DNA of 64,000 nt from Altererythrobacter lutimaris (lineage in GTDB: Bacteria; Pseudomonadota; Alphaproteobacteria; Sphingomonadales; Sphingomonadaceae), in NCBI RefSeq assembly GCF_013371495.1, contig NZ_JABWTA010000001.1, forward strand, positions 1,240,001-1,304,000, written 5' to 3'. Shown here one piece after another: positions 16,951-25,983 of this stretch; positions within the stretch are counted from its first letter, which is position 1; each line of letters begins with the position of its first letter. Both the position numbers and the translations under genes were made by a program. The notes beneath the pieces were generated by a model. It made no database searches and was not told where the DNA came from. It saw only the letters and a list, made by a program, of their open reading frames with translations.

Positions 16951-19776
16951 ATGATCAAATTGGCCACGCCGCGGGCGACTGTCTCGCGTTCTCATTTGCG
17001 CGCAGCTCTGCTCGCATCTGTCGTAACACTCGCTGTGCCGAGCGCTGCATTCGCGCAAGACGAAGCTGCTCAGGAAGAGGAAGTCCAGGACGAAATTATT
17101 GTTACTGGCGAAATCGCTCGTACGATTGAGAACTCGCTGGAAACAAAGCGTCAGCTTGATGTTATCGGCGATGCGATTGTGGGCGAGGACATTGGCGATC
17201 TTCCGGATTTGTCAGTTGCTGAAACGCTCGAGAGAATTGTCGGCGTTACGTCCGACCGCTTTAAAGGCGGTGCATCAGAACTATCCATTCGCGGGCTCGG
17301 CGCATTCCTGGGTGCGAGCTACCTCAACGGCCGCGAAATCTCGTCAGGCAGTGACGGCCGCGATGTAAACTTCGGCCAGTTTCCTTCAGAGCTGATCAAT
17401 GGCGCGATTGTCTACAAATCGCAGCAAGCGAGCTTCATCGAAGGTGGTGTCTCTGGTCTCATCGAGCTGCAGACCCTGCGCCCGCTCGACTATGGCAAGC
17501 AACGCCTGCAGGTACAGGCCTTGGCCGGTTACAGTGGGTATGAGGACCGGGTGCGCGATGGCGAGCCGTTGAACCTGCGTCTGACGGCATCCTATGTCGA
17601 TCAGTTCCAGGCTGGCGATGGTGAGCTGGGCATTGCGATCGGCGCTCAGATCCGCCGCGACACAGCTCCCGAAGACATCTTCACTACCAGCTCAACTTTC
17701 CGTCCTTGCAACACGATCGAAGGTATCGATCAAAGCAATAACTGTGCTTTCGATACGGACGATCAGGGTATGCCCAATGGCGCGTCGGATCAGTTCTATT
17801 TCGTATCGAACCAGTACATCTACCGCGCAATGGCAACCGATGCGGATCGCGATGCGGTGATGGGTGCCATCCAATGGCAACCGAGCCCCTCGCTCGATAT
17901 TAATATTGATGCGCAGTACTCTTATCGCGATGACGTTGAAGAGCGCGCGAACCTTGTCGTGGCCGATGGTCGCCGTGATATTGTGCCGCTGGAAATTTCT
18001 CCAACCGGCGCGCTGTTGAACTGGACGGGTGAGACCCGGCTTGAGAACCAGTCCGTGTGGCGTCAACGCACTGAGGAATATGTCGGCCTTGGCGGTAACA
18101 TCGCATGGAATTCTGGCCCGCTCACTCTCTCTGTCGATGCGAGTTATTCACAAACGCAGCGTCGTCAGGACGAGATGGATATGCGTATCCGCACAGGCGA
18201 CCGCGTATTGTTCGAACTGGATACGCGCGGGGTCGAGATTCCCAACTTGATCCTCACAGATGTGAGTGACGTTGAAGATGACACGGGCCTCGTCTTCGAT
18301 CTCAGCAATCACGATCTTTATGACAATGGAGCCCGCGCGCGTCGCCGTCTCGAGAACATCGATGATGAAATCCTGGCGCTGCGGTTCGATGGCGAATATG
18401 AACTCAACGGCAACTTCCTGAGCAGCGTCGAGTTCGGCCTGCGTTATGGCGATCGCTTCCGTAAGCGCGATGACGGTATCGATACCACGCTTTCTCTGGT
18501 GGATGGAAATTACTTCAATGACGCAGCGATTGCGGCGCGTCTTGATACGTTCATCGTGGAGGATCTGTTCGAAGGGGCGGATACCGATATGGTGGGACTG
18601 TCCTGGGCAACCTGGGACCCGCGCGCGCTGTTTGCGGCATTGACCGGCGACATCGATGCAGGCTTGCCAGCTCCGGGTGAATCCACACGTTCCACTCAGG
18701 ACGCAGAGGTCACTGAAAAAACCTATGCAGGATATCTGCAGGGCAATTTCGACACGATGTTCGGTGAAACTCCGGCGCGTGGTAATTTCGGCGTGCGAGT
18801 CATTCGTACCGAGATTTCGTCGGTTGGCGTTAGCTCTGCGCTTGAAACGAGCCCAGGCGCTGATCCTGACACGCTCATCATTACTGAAGTTGGCGATCCG
18901 ATCGTGAACTTGGAGACCAACAGCTTCACGAACATCCTGCCAAGCGCGAACCTCATACTCGAGCTTGCGCCGGACAAACTGCTGCGCCTCGCTGCCTATC
19001 GGGCGATTGCAAGGCCTGATCCCGAAGCGATGTCTGCTGCGCTCTCATTCGATGACGAAGCAGATCTCGGAGATCTGGGTTCCATCGTTAGTGCGAGCGG
19101 TAATCCGTTCCTTGAGCCGCTGAAATCATGGAATGCGGATGTCTCCTTTGAATGGTATGCGTCAAAGACAAGTTCATTGTCCGTTGCGCTCTATGCCAAG
19201 CAGTTGCAAACGGGCTTCCGCACCGATGTGACGCCGCTGACTATCCAGGTCGATGGTACGCCGACCGATGTGATCATTGGCCGGACGGTGAACTCGGATG
19301 ACAAAAGCCATCTGCTGGGCTTTGAGATCTCCGCTCAGCACAAGTTCGATATGGGACTTGGCTTCCAGGCGAGCTACAACTTTGCGGACTCGAACTTTGA
19401 GTTTCCCGATCCTGTCGTTGTCTCTGGCAATGCTATTGCGGATTTCACTGAACCAGCGAACATCCCGGGCTATTCCAAGCATTCGATGAACGCGACAGTG
19501 TTCTATGAAACCGGCCCGTTCAATGCGCGGCTCGCTTATCGCTGGCGTTCGGAATATTTCAAACCGTTCCGCAGCGGTCAGAACCGCTTCACCAAGGATC
19601 AAGGTTTCCTTGATTTCTCAACCAGCTATGAAGTTGTCGACGGTGTACAGGTCCGTTTCCAGGTGCTGAACATTCTGGACGAGCCGAACATCTTCTATCG
19701 TCCGACCGGCGACAGCTTTGCACAAGCAGACTTCTCCGGAAGGCGGTTCTTTGTAGGCTTGAGGGGCCGGTTCTAA
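16951..19776 (+). CDS. TonB-dependent receptor of the uronate locus
   Basis: A 941-residue outer-membrane transporter, likely importing oligosaccharides made by the secreted lyase. It begins with a signal peptide ending ...PSAAFAQD, a TonB-box-like DEIIVTGE, and a plug domain (DVIGDAIVGEDIGDLPDLSVAETLERIVGV, residues within 62-95; SIRGLGAFLG; YLNGREISSG). The barrel ends in ...FFVGLRGRF with the terminal aromatic Phe. The plug resembles the carbohydrate-type receptors common in sphingomonads, caulobacters and xanthomonads. It is first in a run of co-oriented genes through the TRAP transporter and sits behind two LacI-type operators. Confidence 0.9.
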   Translation: MIKLATPRATVSRSHLRAALLASVVTLAVPSAAFAQDEAAQEEEVQDEIIVTGEIARTIENSLETKRQLDVIGDAIVGEDIGDLPDLSVAETLERIVGVTSDRFKGGASELSIRGLGAFLGASYLNGREISSGSDGRDVNFGQFPSELINGAIVYKSQQASFIEGGVSGLIELQTLRPLDYGKQRLQVQALAGYSGYEDRVRDGEPLNLRLTASYVDQFQAGDGELGIAIGAQIRRDTAPEDIFTTSSTFRPCNTIEGIDQSNNCAFDTDDQGMPNGASDQFYFVSNQYIYRAMATDADRDAVMGAIQWQPSPSLDINIDAQYSYRDDVEERANLVVADGRRDIVPLEISPTGALLNWTGETRLENQSVWRQRTEEYVGLGGNIAWNSGPLTLSVDASYSQTQRRQDEMDMRIRTGDRVLFELDTRGVEIPNLILTDVSDVEDDTGLVFDLSNHDLYDNGARARRRLENIDDEILALRFDGEYELNGNFLSSVEFGLRYGDRFRKRDDGIDTTLSLVDGNYFNDAAIAARLDTFIVEDLFEGADTDMVGLSWATWDPRALFAALTGDIDAGLPAPGESTRSTQDAEVTEKTYAGYLQGNFDTMFGETPARGNFGVRVIRTEISSVGVSSALETSPGADPDTLIITEVGDPIVNLETNSFTNILPSANLILELAPDKLLRLAAYRAIARPDPEAMSAALSFDDEADLGDLGSIVSASGNPFLEPLKSWNADVSFEWYASKTSSLSVALYAKQLQTGFRTDVTPLTIQVDGTPTDVIIGRTVNSDDKSHLLGFEISAQHKFDMGLGFQASYNFADSNFEFPDPVVVSGNAIADFTEPANIPGYSKHSMNATVFYETGPFNARLAYRWRSEYFKPFRSGQNRFTKDQGFLDFSTSYEVVDGVQVRFQVLNILDEPNIFYRPTGDSFAQADFSGRRFFVGLRGRF

Positions 19777-19805
19777 GAAGCGCGCTGGTTCTAAAGAGAA
19801 CGACA

Positions 19806-20594
19806 GTGACTGACAGCACACCCATCGACTTGCCTTCCTTGAGCGCATCGGGTCGCGCAATCTCGGAAATCCTGCGTGAAGCGCGCAAAAAGGCGCGCGC
19901 TTTGCCGGGTTTTCCGGGAGATGTGCCCGACACGCTAGAAGAGGCTTACGCCATTCAGGATGCATCGCGGCAGGCATGGCCTGACACGCTGATCGGATGG
20001 AAGGTCGGTGGGATGTCAGCTGGAGCGGCAGAGCGCTTTGGAACCAGCCGTTTGGCTGGGCCAATATTCTCCCGCACGTTGCAGAACGCCAAAGCTGGCG
20101 AGCGCACTCGAATGCCGGCTTTTGAAGGCGGTTTTGCTGCCATCGAGCCTGAGTTTGTTTTGTGCTTGGGTGACACCCGCGAGACGGACCGCTTGTTCAT
20201 CGGTTGCGAGATTGCGAGCAGTCCCGTGCCGGACATTAACGGCTATGGCCCAGCGGCAGTCATCTCTGACTTCGGCAACAATCACGGATTGCTGGTTGGC
20301 CCGGAAGTCACTGATTGGCGCAAACCTGCTGATCCGGTACCGGTCGGCATCATGATCAATGACGAGCTTATCGGCAGCCGCGAACTGGACGACATCACGA
20401 TTGATGTGATGGCTGCGCGGGAGTTCCTGCTCGCGCTTTGCGCTGAGCGATCGATTGAGCTGCCTGTGGGAACGCTTGTATCCTGCGGCGCTATCACAGG
20501 CGTGCATGAAGCCAGCATAGGCGCGAGCGCGCATATCACTTTCGGATCGCTTGGCGCGCTCGACCTTGAGCTTGTGCCTGCCAGGCAAAGCTGA
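19806..20594 (+). CDS. Fumarylacetoacetase-family hydratase/hydrolase (MhpD-like)
   Basis: A 262-residue protein of the 2-keto-4-pentenoate hydratase / fumarylacetoacetate hydrolase superfamily. The visible motifs are LIGWKVGGMSAGAAERFG, the metal-site stretch FAAIEPEFVLCL, and the C-terminal LPVGTLVSCGAITGVHE with FGSLGALDLEL. Members hydrate or cleave enol-keto acids, often acting on 2-keto-3-deoxy compounds. It is 30 bp after the TonB receptor and 13 bp before the TRAP binding protein, so it belongs to the uronate operon, but its exact substrate is unknown. GTG start. Confidence 0.8.
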   Translation: MTDSTPIDLPSLSASGRAISEILREARKKARALPGFPGDVPDTLEEAYAIQDASRQAWPDTLIGWKVGGMSAGAAERFGTSRLAGPIFSRTLQNAKAGERTRMPAFEGGFAAIEPEFVLCLGDTRETDRLFIGCEIASSPVPDINGYGPAAVISDFGNNHGLLVGPEVTDWRKPADPVPVGIMINDELIGSRELDDITIDVMAAREFLLALCAERSIELPVGTLVSCGAITGVHEASIGASAHITFGSLGALDLELVPARQS

Positions 20595-20607
20595 AGCGAA
20601 GTAAGCG

Positions 20608-21627
20608 ATGACATCTGAAAGCTCTGCGCCTCTGCCATCGCTCAGTTTCAGTCGCCGTGCAGTCCTGGGCGGAGCCTTGGCGATGACCGCGGCGTGCGGA
20701 ACCCGGCTCGGCAGTGTCTTTACATCCGCTGACACACATGTCGGCACGTACCCGACTGTGCGGGCTGTGGAGCGCTTGGGCGCCATCCTGTCTGAGCGGA
20801 CCAATGGCAGGCTGGGCGTTAAGGTCTATCCCGGCGGTCAGCTCGGCAATGAGCGCGATACGCTGGAGATCACGACTTTTGGCGGGCTTGATCTCAACCG
20901 CGTCAACCTCGCGCCGCTCAATTCGATTGAGCCGCTCACTCGCGTTGCAGCGCTGCCTTTCCTGTTCGAATCCACCGAGCACATGCGGCGCTCGCTTGAT
21001 GGCGAGATCGGTAACGAAATCCTTGCTTCGCTTGAGCCGCATGGGCTGATCGGCTTGTGCTTCTACGATTCCGGCTCGCGCAGCTTTTACAACACACGCG
21101 GGCCCATCACGAAGCCTGAGGACATGCGCGGATTGAAGCTGCGGGTTCCCGGTTCTGACTTGTACATCGCCATGGTCCAGTCGCTCGGCGCGGACGCGGT
21201 GCCTATGCCGCTTGACGAAGTGTATCAGTCGCTCGCGCAAGGTGTGATTGACGGAGCAGAGAACAATTGGCCGTCCTTTGAAAGCGGCAAGCATTTCGAG
21301 GTTGCCCGCTATTACAGCCTTACCGGCCATTTGCTCGCGCCTGAAGTGCTGGTCATGTCGAAGATCACCTGGGAAGGTCTTAGCAAGGACGATCAAGCGC
21401 TTGTGCGCGATGCCGCCCGCCAATCCGTGCCTTACATGCGCGAGCTGTGGGATGCGCAAGTGGAAAAAAGCAAAGCGATCGTCACCTCCGCCGGCGTTGC
21501 TGTGAATGAAGTTGATACTGCGCCATTTGCCGATGCGATGACAGGCATGTGGGAAGAATTCCTCGAGACATCACGCCAGCGCGATCTGGTCGAGCGCATT
21601 CTCGCGTTGAAGAGCGGGGCACGCTGA
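20608..21627 (+). CDS. TRAP transporter substrate-binding protein (DctP family)
   Basis: A 339-residue solute receptor for a TRAP transporter. The mature part shows TNGRLGVKVYPGGQLGNERD, GLDLNRVNLAPLN, the binding segment MRGLKLRVPGSDLYIAM with the conserved Arg for the substrate carboxylate, and GAENNWPSFESGKHF. The N-terminus carries both a twin-arginine motif (SRRAVLGG, Arg 16-17) and a lipobox-like TAAC with Cys at residue 30, suggesting a Tat-exported lipoprotein. Context suggests a uronate monomer as ligand. Its stop overlaps the next start (TGATG). Confidence 0.9.
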   Translation: MTSESSAPLPSLSFSRRAVLGGALAMTAACGTRLGSVFTSADTHVGTYPTVRAVERLGAILSERTNGRLGVKVYPGGQLGNERDTLEITTFGGLDLNRVNLAPLNSIEPLTRVAALPFLFESTEHMRRSLDGEIGNEILASLEPHGLIGLCFYDSGSRSFYNTRGPITKPEDMRGLKLRVPGSDLYIAMVQSLGADAVPMPLDEVYQSLAQGVIDGAENNWPSFESGKHFEVARYYSLTGHLLAPEVLVMSKITWEGLSKDDQALVRDAARQSVPYMRELWDAQVEKSKAIVTSAGVAVNEVDTAPFADAMTGMWEEFLETSRQRDLVERILALKSGAR

Positions 21628-22082
21628 TGGACCGGATATCAAACATCCTTATCCGTCTTGGCGCGGCCGGCCTGATCCTCATGACAGGCGTGATCGGCTG
21701 GCAGGTTTTCGGCCGGTTTGTCCTCAATGCAAGCCCGTCCTGGTCAGAGCAGACCGCGCTTGTTCTGATGATCTGGTATGTCTTCTTCGCCGCGGCGGCA
21801 GGCGTGTGGGAGCGCTTCCATATCCGTATCGAGTTGCTTGAGCATAGCCTTGCACCTGAGAAAGTCCGGTTGCTGCGGATCGGCATTCACATTGTCGTGG
21901 CGCTCTTCGGCCTGGTGATTGCTGTGCTCGGCGCGCAGCTTGCATGGCTCGTGAAAGACCATGTCATCCCTTCACTCGGAGTGAGCCGGGCACTCGCCTA
22001 TGCGCCGATACCGATCGCAGGCGCGCTCATGACCATTTTCTCGATAGGCCGCATCAAGCGCCGCTTGGCAGGGGAAGACTGA
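21627..22082 (+). CDS. TRAP transporter small membrane subunit (DctQ family)
   Basis: A 151-residue four-helix membrane protein linking the binding protein to the large permease. It shows the family stretch TGVIGWQVFGRFVLNASPSWSEQ in the first two helices and a later YAPIPIAGALMTIFSIGRI. The start at 21627 overlaps the stop of the receptor gene by one base, and its own stop overlaps the DctM start the same way, indicating tight translational coupling. Confidence 0.92.
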   Translation: MDRISNILIRLGAAGLILMTGVIGWQVFGRFVLNASPSWSEQTALVLMIWYVFFAAAAGVWERFHIRIELLEHSLAPEKVRLLRIGIHIVVALFGLVIAVLGAQLAWLVKDHVIPSLGVSRALAYAPIPIAGALMTIFSIGRIKRRLAGED

Positions 22083-23359
22083 TGGAGATCCTCGTCCTTT
22101 TCCTTGTCCTTTTCGCACTTCTGGCTCTCGGTGTGCCGGTGGCCTTTGCATTGCTGGGCGCAGCGCTCGCGACTTTTGCTGTGATCGACATTCCGTTGAT
22201 TGTCGCGATCCAGCGAATGGCCGCAGGGATTAGCGTGTTCACACTGATGGCGATCCCGTTCTTCATCTTTGCCGGAGACCTGATGTACCGCTCCGGCATT
22301 GCCGAGCGGCTTGTGCGCGTGGCTGATGCAGCCTTCGGGCGCGTGACGGGCGGTCTTGGCGTAGTCAATGTCGGCGCATCGATGATGTTTGGTGCGGTGT
22401 CCGGCTCGGCCATTGCAAGCGCCTCGGCCATCGGGTCCACCATGGTGCCGCTGATGGAAGAGAAGCAGTACGACAAGGACTATTCGGTCAATGTCACTGT
22501 GACGGCAGCCATTGTCGGCCTGCTGATCCCGCCATCGCACAACATGATTATCTACTCTGCTGCTTCCGGCATCGGCGTGAGCATCGGCGATTTATTCCTC
22601 GCCGGGATTATTCCGGGCATTCTTACAGGCACCATGCTGATGCTGACCGCCTGGCTCATTGCCAAGCGGCGCGGACTTCCCAAAGGGCAATTCCCTGGTT
22701 GGCGGGCTTTCGTACGAGCCGCGGTCTACGCCATTCCCGGCTTGATGACTGGGATCATCATTATGGGCGGCATCCTGAGCGGCATTTTCACGCCGACGGA
22801 AAGCTCTGCCATTGCAGTTATCTATACAGCGCTGATCGGGAGCTTCGTCTATCGCAGCCTTGGCTGGAAAGGTTTTGTGGAAGCGGCTCAAAAGTCTGTC
22901 CGCACAGCGTCGATGGTCTTGTTCATTATCGCGTCGGCCACAGCCTTTGGCTTCGCGCTTGCGCTGCTTGAAGTCCCTGCCGCGCTTGCTCAGCTGATCG
23001 CGCTGATGACAGACAATCCGATCCTGACCCTCGTCATCATCAACGTGATGCTGTTGCTGCTTGGTACATTCATGGACATGGCACCGCTGATCGTCATCAC
23101 GACGCCGATCTTCCTGCCGGTCGCGATGGCTACAGGTATCGACCCTGTGCATTTCGGCGTCATTCTGATGATCAATCTGGGCATCGGGCTAGTGACGCCG
23201 CCTGTCGGCTCAGTGCTGTTCGTTGGCTCTGCGGTTGGCAATATTCCGCTTGCGCAGATGGTGCGGACGATCTGGCCGTTTTACCTCACGCTTATTGCGG
23301 CACTGGTGCTGATCACCTTCGTTCCGGCATTGTCACTGATGCTGCCAAACGCATTCTGA
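22082..23359 (+). CDS. TRAP transporter large permease (DctM family)
   Basis: The sodium-coupled permease of the TRAP system, 425 residues, the standard length. Typical segments are LLALGVPVAFALLGAAL, IPFFIFAGDLMYRSGIAERLV, GAVSGSAIASASAIGSTMVP, LLIPPSHNMIIYS and GLVTPPVGSVLFVGSA. The start at 22082 overlaps the dctQ stop by one base; the frame is open upstream but only as a shadow. Together the three genes should import an acidic sugar monomer across the inner membrane. Confidence 0.95.
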   Translation: MEILVLFLVLFALLALGVPVAFALLGAALATFAVIDIPLIVAIQRMAAGISVFTLMAIPFFIFAGDLMYRSGIAERLVRVADAAFGRVTGGLGVVNVGASMMFGAVSGSAIASASAIGSTMVPLMEEKQYDKDYSVNVTVTAAIVGLLIPPSHNMIIYSAASGIGVSIGDLFLAGIIPGILTGTMLMLTAWLIAKRRGLPKGQFPGWRAFVRAAVYAIPGLMTGIIIMGGILSGIFTPTESSAIAVIYTALIGSFVYRSLGWKGFVEAAQKSVRTASMVLFIIASATAFGFALALLEVPAALAQLIALMTDNPILTLVIINVMLLLLGTFMDMAPLIVITTPIFLPVAMATGIDPVHFGVILMINLGIGLVTPPVGSVLFVGSAVGNIPLAQMVRTIWPFYLTLIAALVLITFVPALSLMLPNAF

Positions 23360-23409
23360 CTTCAAATTGCACGCCAAATCGGCCTAAGGGGAATTAGTCG
23401 AGCAAGGGG

Positions 23410-24438
23410 ATGACAATGGCGAAGAGTGGCAAACCGACGATCAATGACGTCGCGCGCCTTGCCAATGTCTCGAAAAAGACGGTCAGCCGCGTCATCAACA
23501 AGTCGCCTCTGCTGAGCGAAAAGACGCGCGAACATGTCGAGAAGGTGATTGCGGACATCGGCTTTGTTCCCAACCTTCAGGCGCGCGCTCTCGCGCTCAG
23601 CCGCAATTTCATCATCGCTGCGATCCACGACAATCCCAACGCGCAGTTTCTGGTCAATGTCCAGAAAGGCATCCTTGAAGGGATCGCGGGAAGCGAATTC
23701 GGATTGATGGTCCAGCCGGTGGATCGCAATTCGGCAACCATCGTCTCCGATATCCGCGCCTTTCTCGAACGCCACAAACCCTATGGCGTCGTACTGTTGC
23801 CGCCCATCTCGGAAGACGATGCCATCGCGAAGGCGTGCGCGGATTTTGGCTGCGGTTATGTCCGGATGGGCTCAGTAAAGCTGGACGAAGAGGTCCATAC
23901 GGTGAGCTCGAATGACCGTGAAGCGGTGCGGCAGGCAGTCACCTATCTAATCGAGAAGGGGCATCGCCGGATCGCGCTGATCGAAGGCCCGGTTGGCTTT
24001 ACTTCGCCGCGCGAGAGGCGTGCGGGCTTTGAAGAAGCGATGCAGGCTGCAGGCCTTGCGCTGGACCCTGAATTAGTGCGTCCCGGTCAGTATACATTTG
24101 AATCCGGAGTCGAAGCCGGACAGTCCCTGATCGAGCTGGAACAGCCACCGACAGCCATTTTCGCATCAAATGACGAGATGGCGATTGGTGCAATGATTGC
24201 AGCGCGACGAAGCGGCATGCTGATCCCGGAAGACGTTTCGATCATCGGTTTTGATGATACGCCGCTTTCCAGCCATGTCTGGCCAACACTGACCACTGTG
24301 CATTGGCCGATTGTCGCAATGGCAAGCACCGCTGCGCGCAAACTGATCGCACCCGAAGACAAGGCATTGGCAGAGCGCTGGCTGCTGAAATCGGAGTTGG
24401 TTGAGCGCGCTTCGGTTGTCCCCCCTAAACAGACCTAA
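23410..24438 (+). CDS. LacI-family transcriptional regulator
   Basis: A 342-residue repressor. The N-terminal helix-turn-helix reads TINDVARLANVSKKTVSRVIN, followed by the hinge helix (NLQARALALS) and a periplasmic-binding-protein-like effector domain with IALIEGPVGFTSPRERRAGF and TAIFASNDEMAIGAM. It most likely binds the three TGAYACCGGTRTCA-like sites before the TonB receptor, the beta-helix gene and the isomerase gene, and is relieved by a pathway intermediate such as 2-keto-3-deoxygluconate. I saw no such site before its own gene. Confidence 0.93.
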   Translation: MTMAKSGKPTINDVARLANVSKKTVSRVINKSPLLSEKTREHVEKVIADIGFVPNLQARALALSRNFIIAAIHDNPNAQFLVNVQKGILEGIAGSEFGLMVQPVDRNSATIVSDIRAFLERHKPYGVVLLPPISEDDAIAKACADFGCGYVRMGSVKLDEEVHTVSSNDREAVRQAVTYLIEKGHRRIALIEGPVGFTSPRERRAGFEEAMQAAGLALDPELVRPGQYTFESGVEAGQSLIELEQPPTAIFASNDEMAIGAMIAARRSGMLIPEDVSIIGFDDTPLSSHVWPTLTTVHWPIVAMASTAARKLIAPEDKALAERWLLKSELVERASVVPPKQT

Positions 24439-24480
24439 GTTTCCCGCCACGCCCTTTCAGAAGGCGCTTGCATCCAGTAA

Positions 24481-24494
24481 TGACACCGGTTACC
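24481..24494. promoter_or_regulatory. Candidate LacI-family operator O3
   Basis: TGACACCGGTTACC lies 74 bp before the isomerase gene at 24568 and matches the O2 site in inverse orientation. It would put the isomerase-kduD-kdgK transcription unit under the same repressor. Confidence 0.7.
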
Positions 24495-24567
24495 TAAACA
24501 GACAATTGAGGTTGGATTTGCAGCGTACACAGGCGCAGAATGCAGTCCCAGAAGAGAAGCGAGAATT

Positions 24568-25200
24568 ATGAAAGTTGCACTGATCGTCGAGAACAGCCAG
24601 TCTGCCAAGAGTGACATGATCCATGACGCGTTGACGTCAGTGGCAGAGCCTTTGGGGCACGAAGTCTTCCATTACGGAATGTACACGCCGGAAGACAAAG
24701 CGCATCTGACCTATCCGATGAATGGCCTGTTGTCGGGCGCGTTGATCAATTCCGGTGCAGCGGATTTCGTTGTCACAGGTTGCGGTACGGGCATGGGATC
24801 CATGCTTGCACTGAACGCGATGCCAGGCATCTTCTGCGGTCTTATCATCGATCCAACCGATGCTTTCCTGTTCAGCCAGATCAACGCCGGTAACGCTATC
24901 GCGATGCCCTATGCCAAGGGTTTCGGCTGGGCGGCAGAGCTCAATTTGCAGGACTGCTATCGCAAGCTGTTCGAAAACGAGCCGGGTCTAGGCTATCCCA
25001 AGGAACGGGCCGAAGTCATGGCGAAGAACCGCGGGATCCTTGCGGACCTCAAGAGAGTCAGCTGCAACGACATGCTGACGATCCTCAAGAATGCCGATCA
25101 GGACTTGCTCAAGACCGCTATCTCCGGTGAGCGTTTTGCCGAGTACTTCTATCCGAACTCAAAGGATGCAGAAATCAGCGCCTACTTGCGCAGTCTTTGA
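24568..25200 (+). CDS. RpiB/LacA/LacB-family isomerase, probably uronate isomerase (DhuI/KduI2-like)
   Basis: A 210-residue sugar isomerase of the RpiB/LacAB fold. The active-site loop GCGTGMGS is at residues 71-78 and the N-terminus has the Rossmann-like MKVALIVENSQSAKS. In streptococci and others an RpiB-type enzyme (DhuI) replaces KduI and isomerises 4-deoxy-5-keto-hexuronate in the route from unsaturated uronic acids. Being directly upstream of kduD, this one probably does the same. It is longer than typical RpiB (about 150 residues), with a C-terminal extension of about 60 residues. Phosphosugar isomerisation cannot be excluded. Confidence 0.8.
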   Translation: MKVALIVENSQSAKSDMIHDALTSVAEPLGHEVFHYGMYTPEDKAHLTYPMNGLLSGALINSGAADFVVTGCGTGMGSMLALNAMPGIFCGLIIDPTDAFLFSQINAGNAIAMPYAKGFGWAAELNLQDCYRKLFENEPGLGYPKERAEVMAKNRGILADLKRVSCNDMLTILKNADQDLLKTAISGERFAEYFYPNSKDAEISAYLRSL

Positions 25201-25224
25201 GGCCCGCAAAAGGAGGGGGAAAGC

Positions 25225-25983
25225 ATGAGCGAACATCCGTTTGATCTGAGCGGCAAGGTCGCCATCGTCACCGGCGCGAACACCGGTATCGGTCAAGGTA
25301 TCGCAGTGGCGCTTGCGAAAGCTGGCGCGGACATCGCGCTGGTCGCACGTAGCGATCCGTCAGAGACCGCCGGGCTTATCGAACAGGCGGGACGCCGCGC
25401 TTTGGTGGTGAAGGCGGACCTCTCTTCGACTGAACCATGCGAGCGCATTGTCAGCGAGACTGTCTCTGGGCTTGGCGGGCTCGACATCCTTGTCAACAAT
25501 GCCGGCATCATCCGCCGCAATGACGCACTGAATTTCACGGAGGATGATTGGGATGCGGTGATGAACACCAATCTCAAAGTGCTTTTCTTCCTCACGCAAG
25601 CGGCCGGACGGCACATGGTAGAACATGGTGGCGGCTCTGTTATCAATATCGCGTCCATGCTGACTTTCCAGGGCGGTATTCGTGTTGCGAGCTACACCGC
25701 CTCGAAAAGTGGAGTGGGCGGCCTGACGAAGTTGCTCGCAAATGAATGGGCAGCGAAGAACATCACAGTGAACGCGATCGCGCCGGGATATATCGCGACG
25801 AATAACACCGCGGCCTTGCAAGCTGATGAGACACGCAACCGGCAAATCCTTGAACGCATTCCGGCCGGCCGCTGGGGCGAGCCATCGGACCTTGGCGGCG
25901 CGGCGGTCTTCCTTGCTTCTGATGCAGCGCGTTATGTCCAAGGGCATATTCTGGCTGTCGATGGAGGATGGTTGGCGCGCTAG
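25225..25983 (+). CDS. kduD: 2-dehydro-3-deoxy-D-gluconate 5-dehydrogenase (KduD)
   Basis: A 252-residue short-chain dehydrogenase. The cofactor motif TGANTGIG is at 16-23, NNAG at 91-94, and the catalytic residues are Ser144, Tyr157 and Lys161 (YTASK). The C-terminal stretch IAPGYIATNNTAAL and the following RIPAGRWGEPSDL are closely those of KduD, which converts 2,5-diketo-3-deoxygluconate to 2-keto-3-deoxygluconate using NADH. It lies 24 bp after the isomerase with an AGGAGG-type ribosome site and overlaps kdgK. Confidence 0.93.
   Translation: MSEHPFDLSGKVAIVTGANTGIGQGIAVALAKAGADIALVARSDPSETAGLIEQAGRRALVVKADLSSTEPCERIVSETVSGLGGLDILVNNAGIIRRNDALNFTEDDWDAVMNTNLKVLFFLTQAAGRHMVEHGGGSVINIASMLTFQGGIRVASYTASKSGVGGLTKLLANEWAAKNITVNAIAPGYIATNNTAALQADETRNRQILERIPAGRWGEPSDLGGAAVFLASDAARYVQGHILAVDGGWLAR

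Noticed and set aside
20016..21459. Long minus-strand frames opposite the hydratase and TRAP receptor genes
   Set aside because: Antisense shadows of genes with clear family matches on the plus strand.
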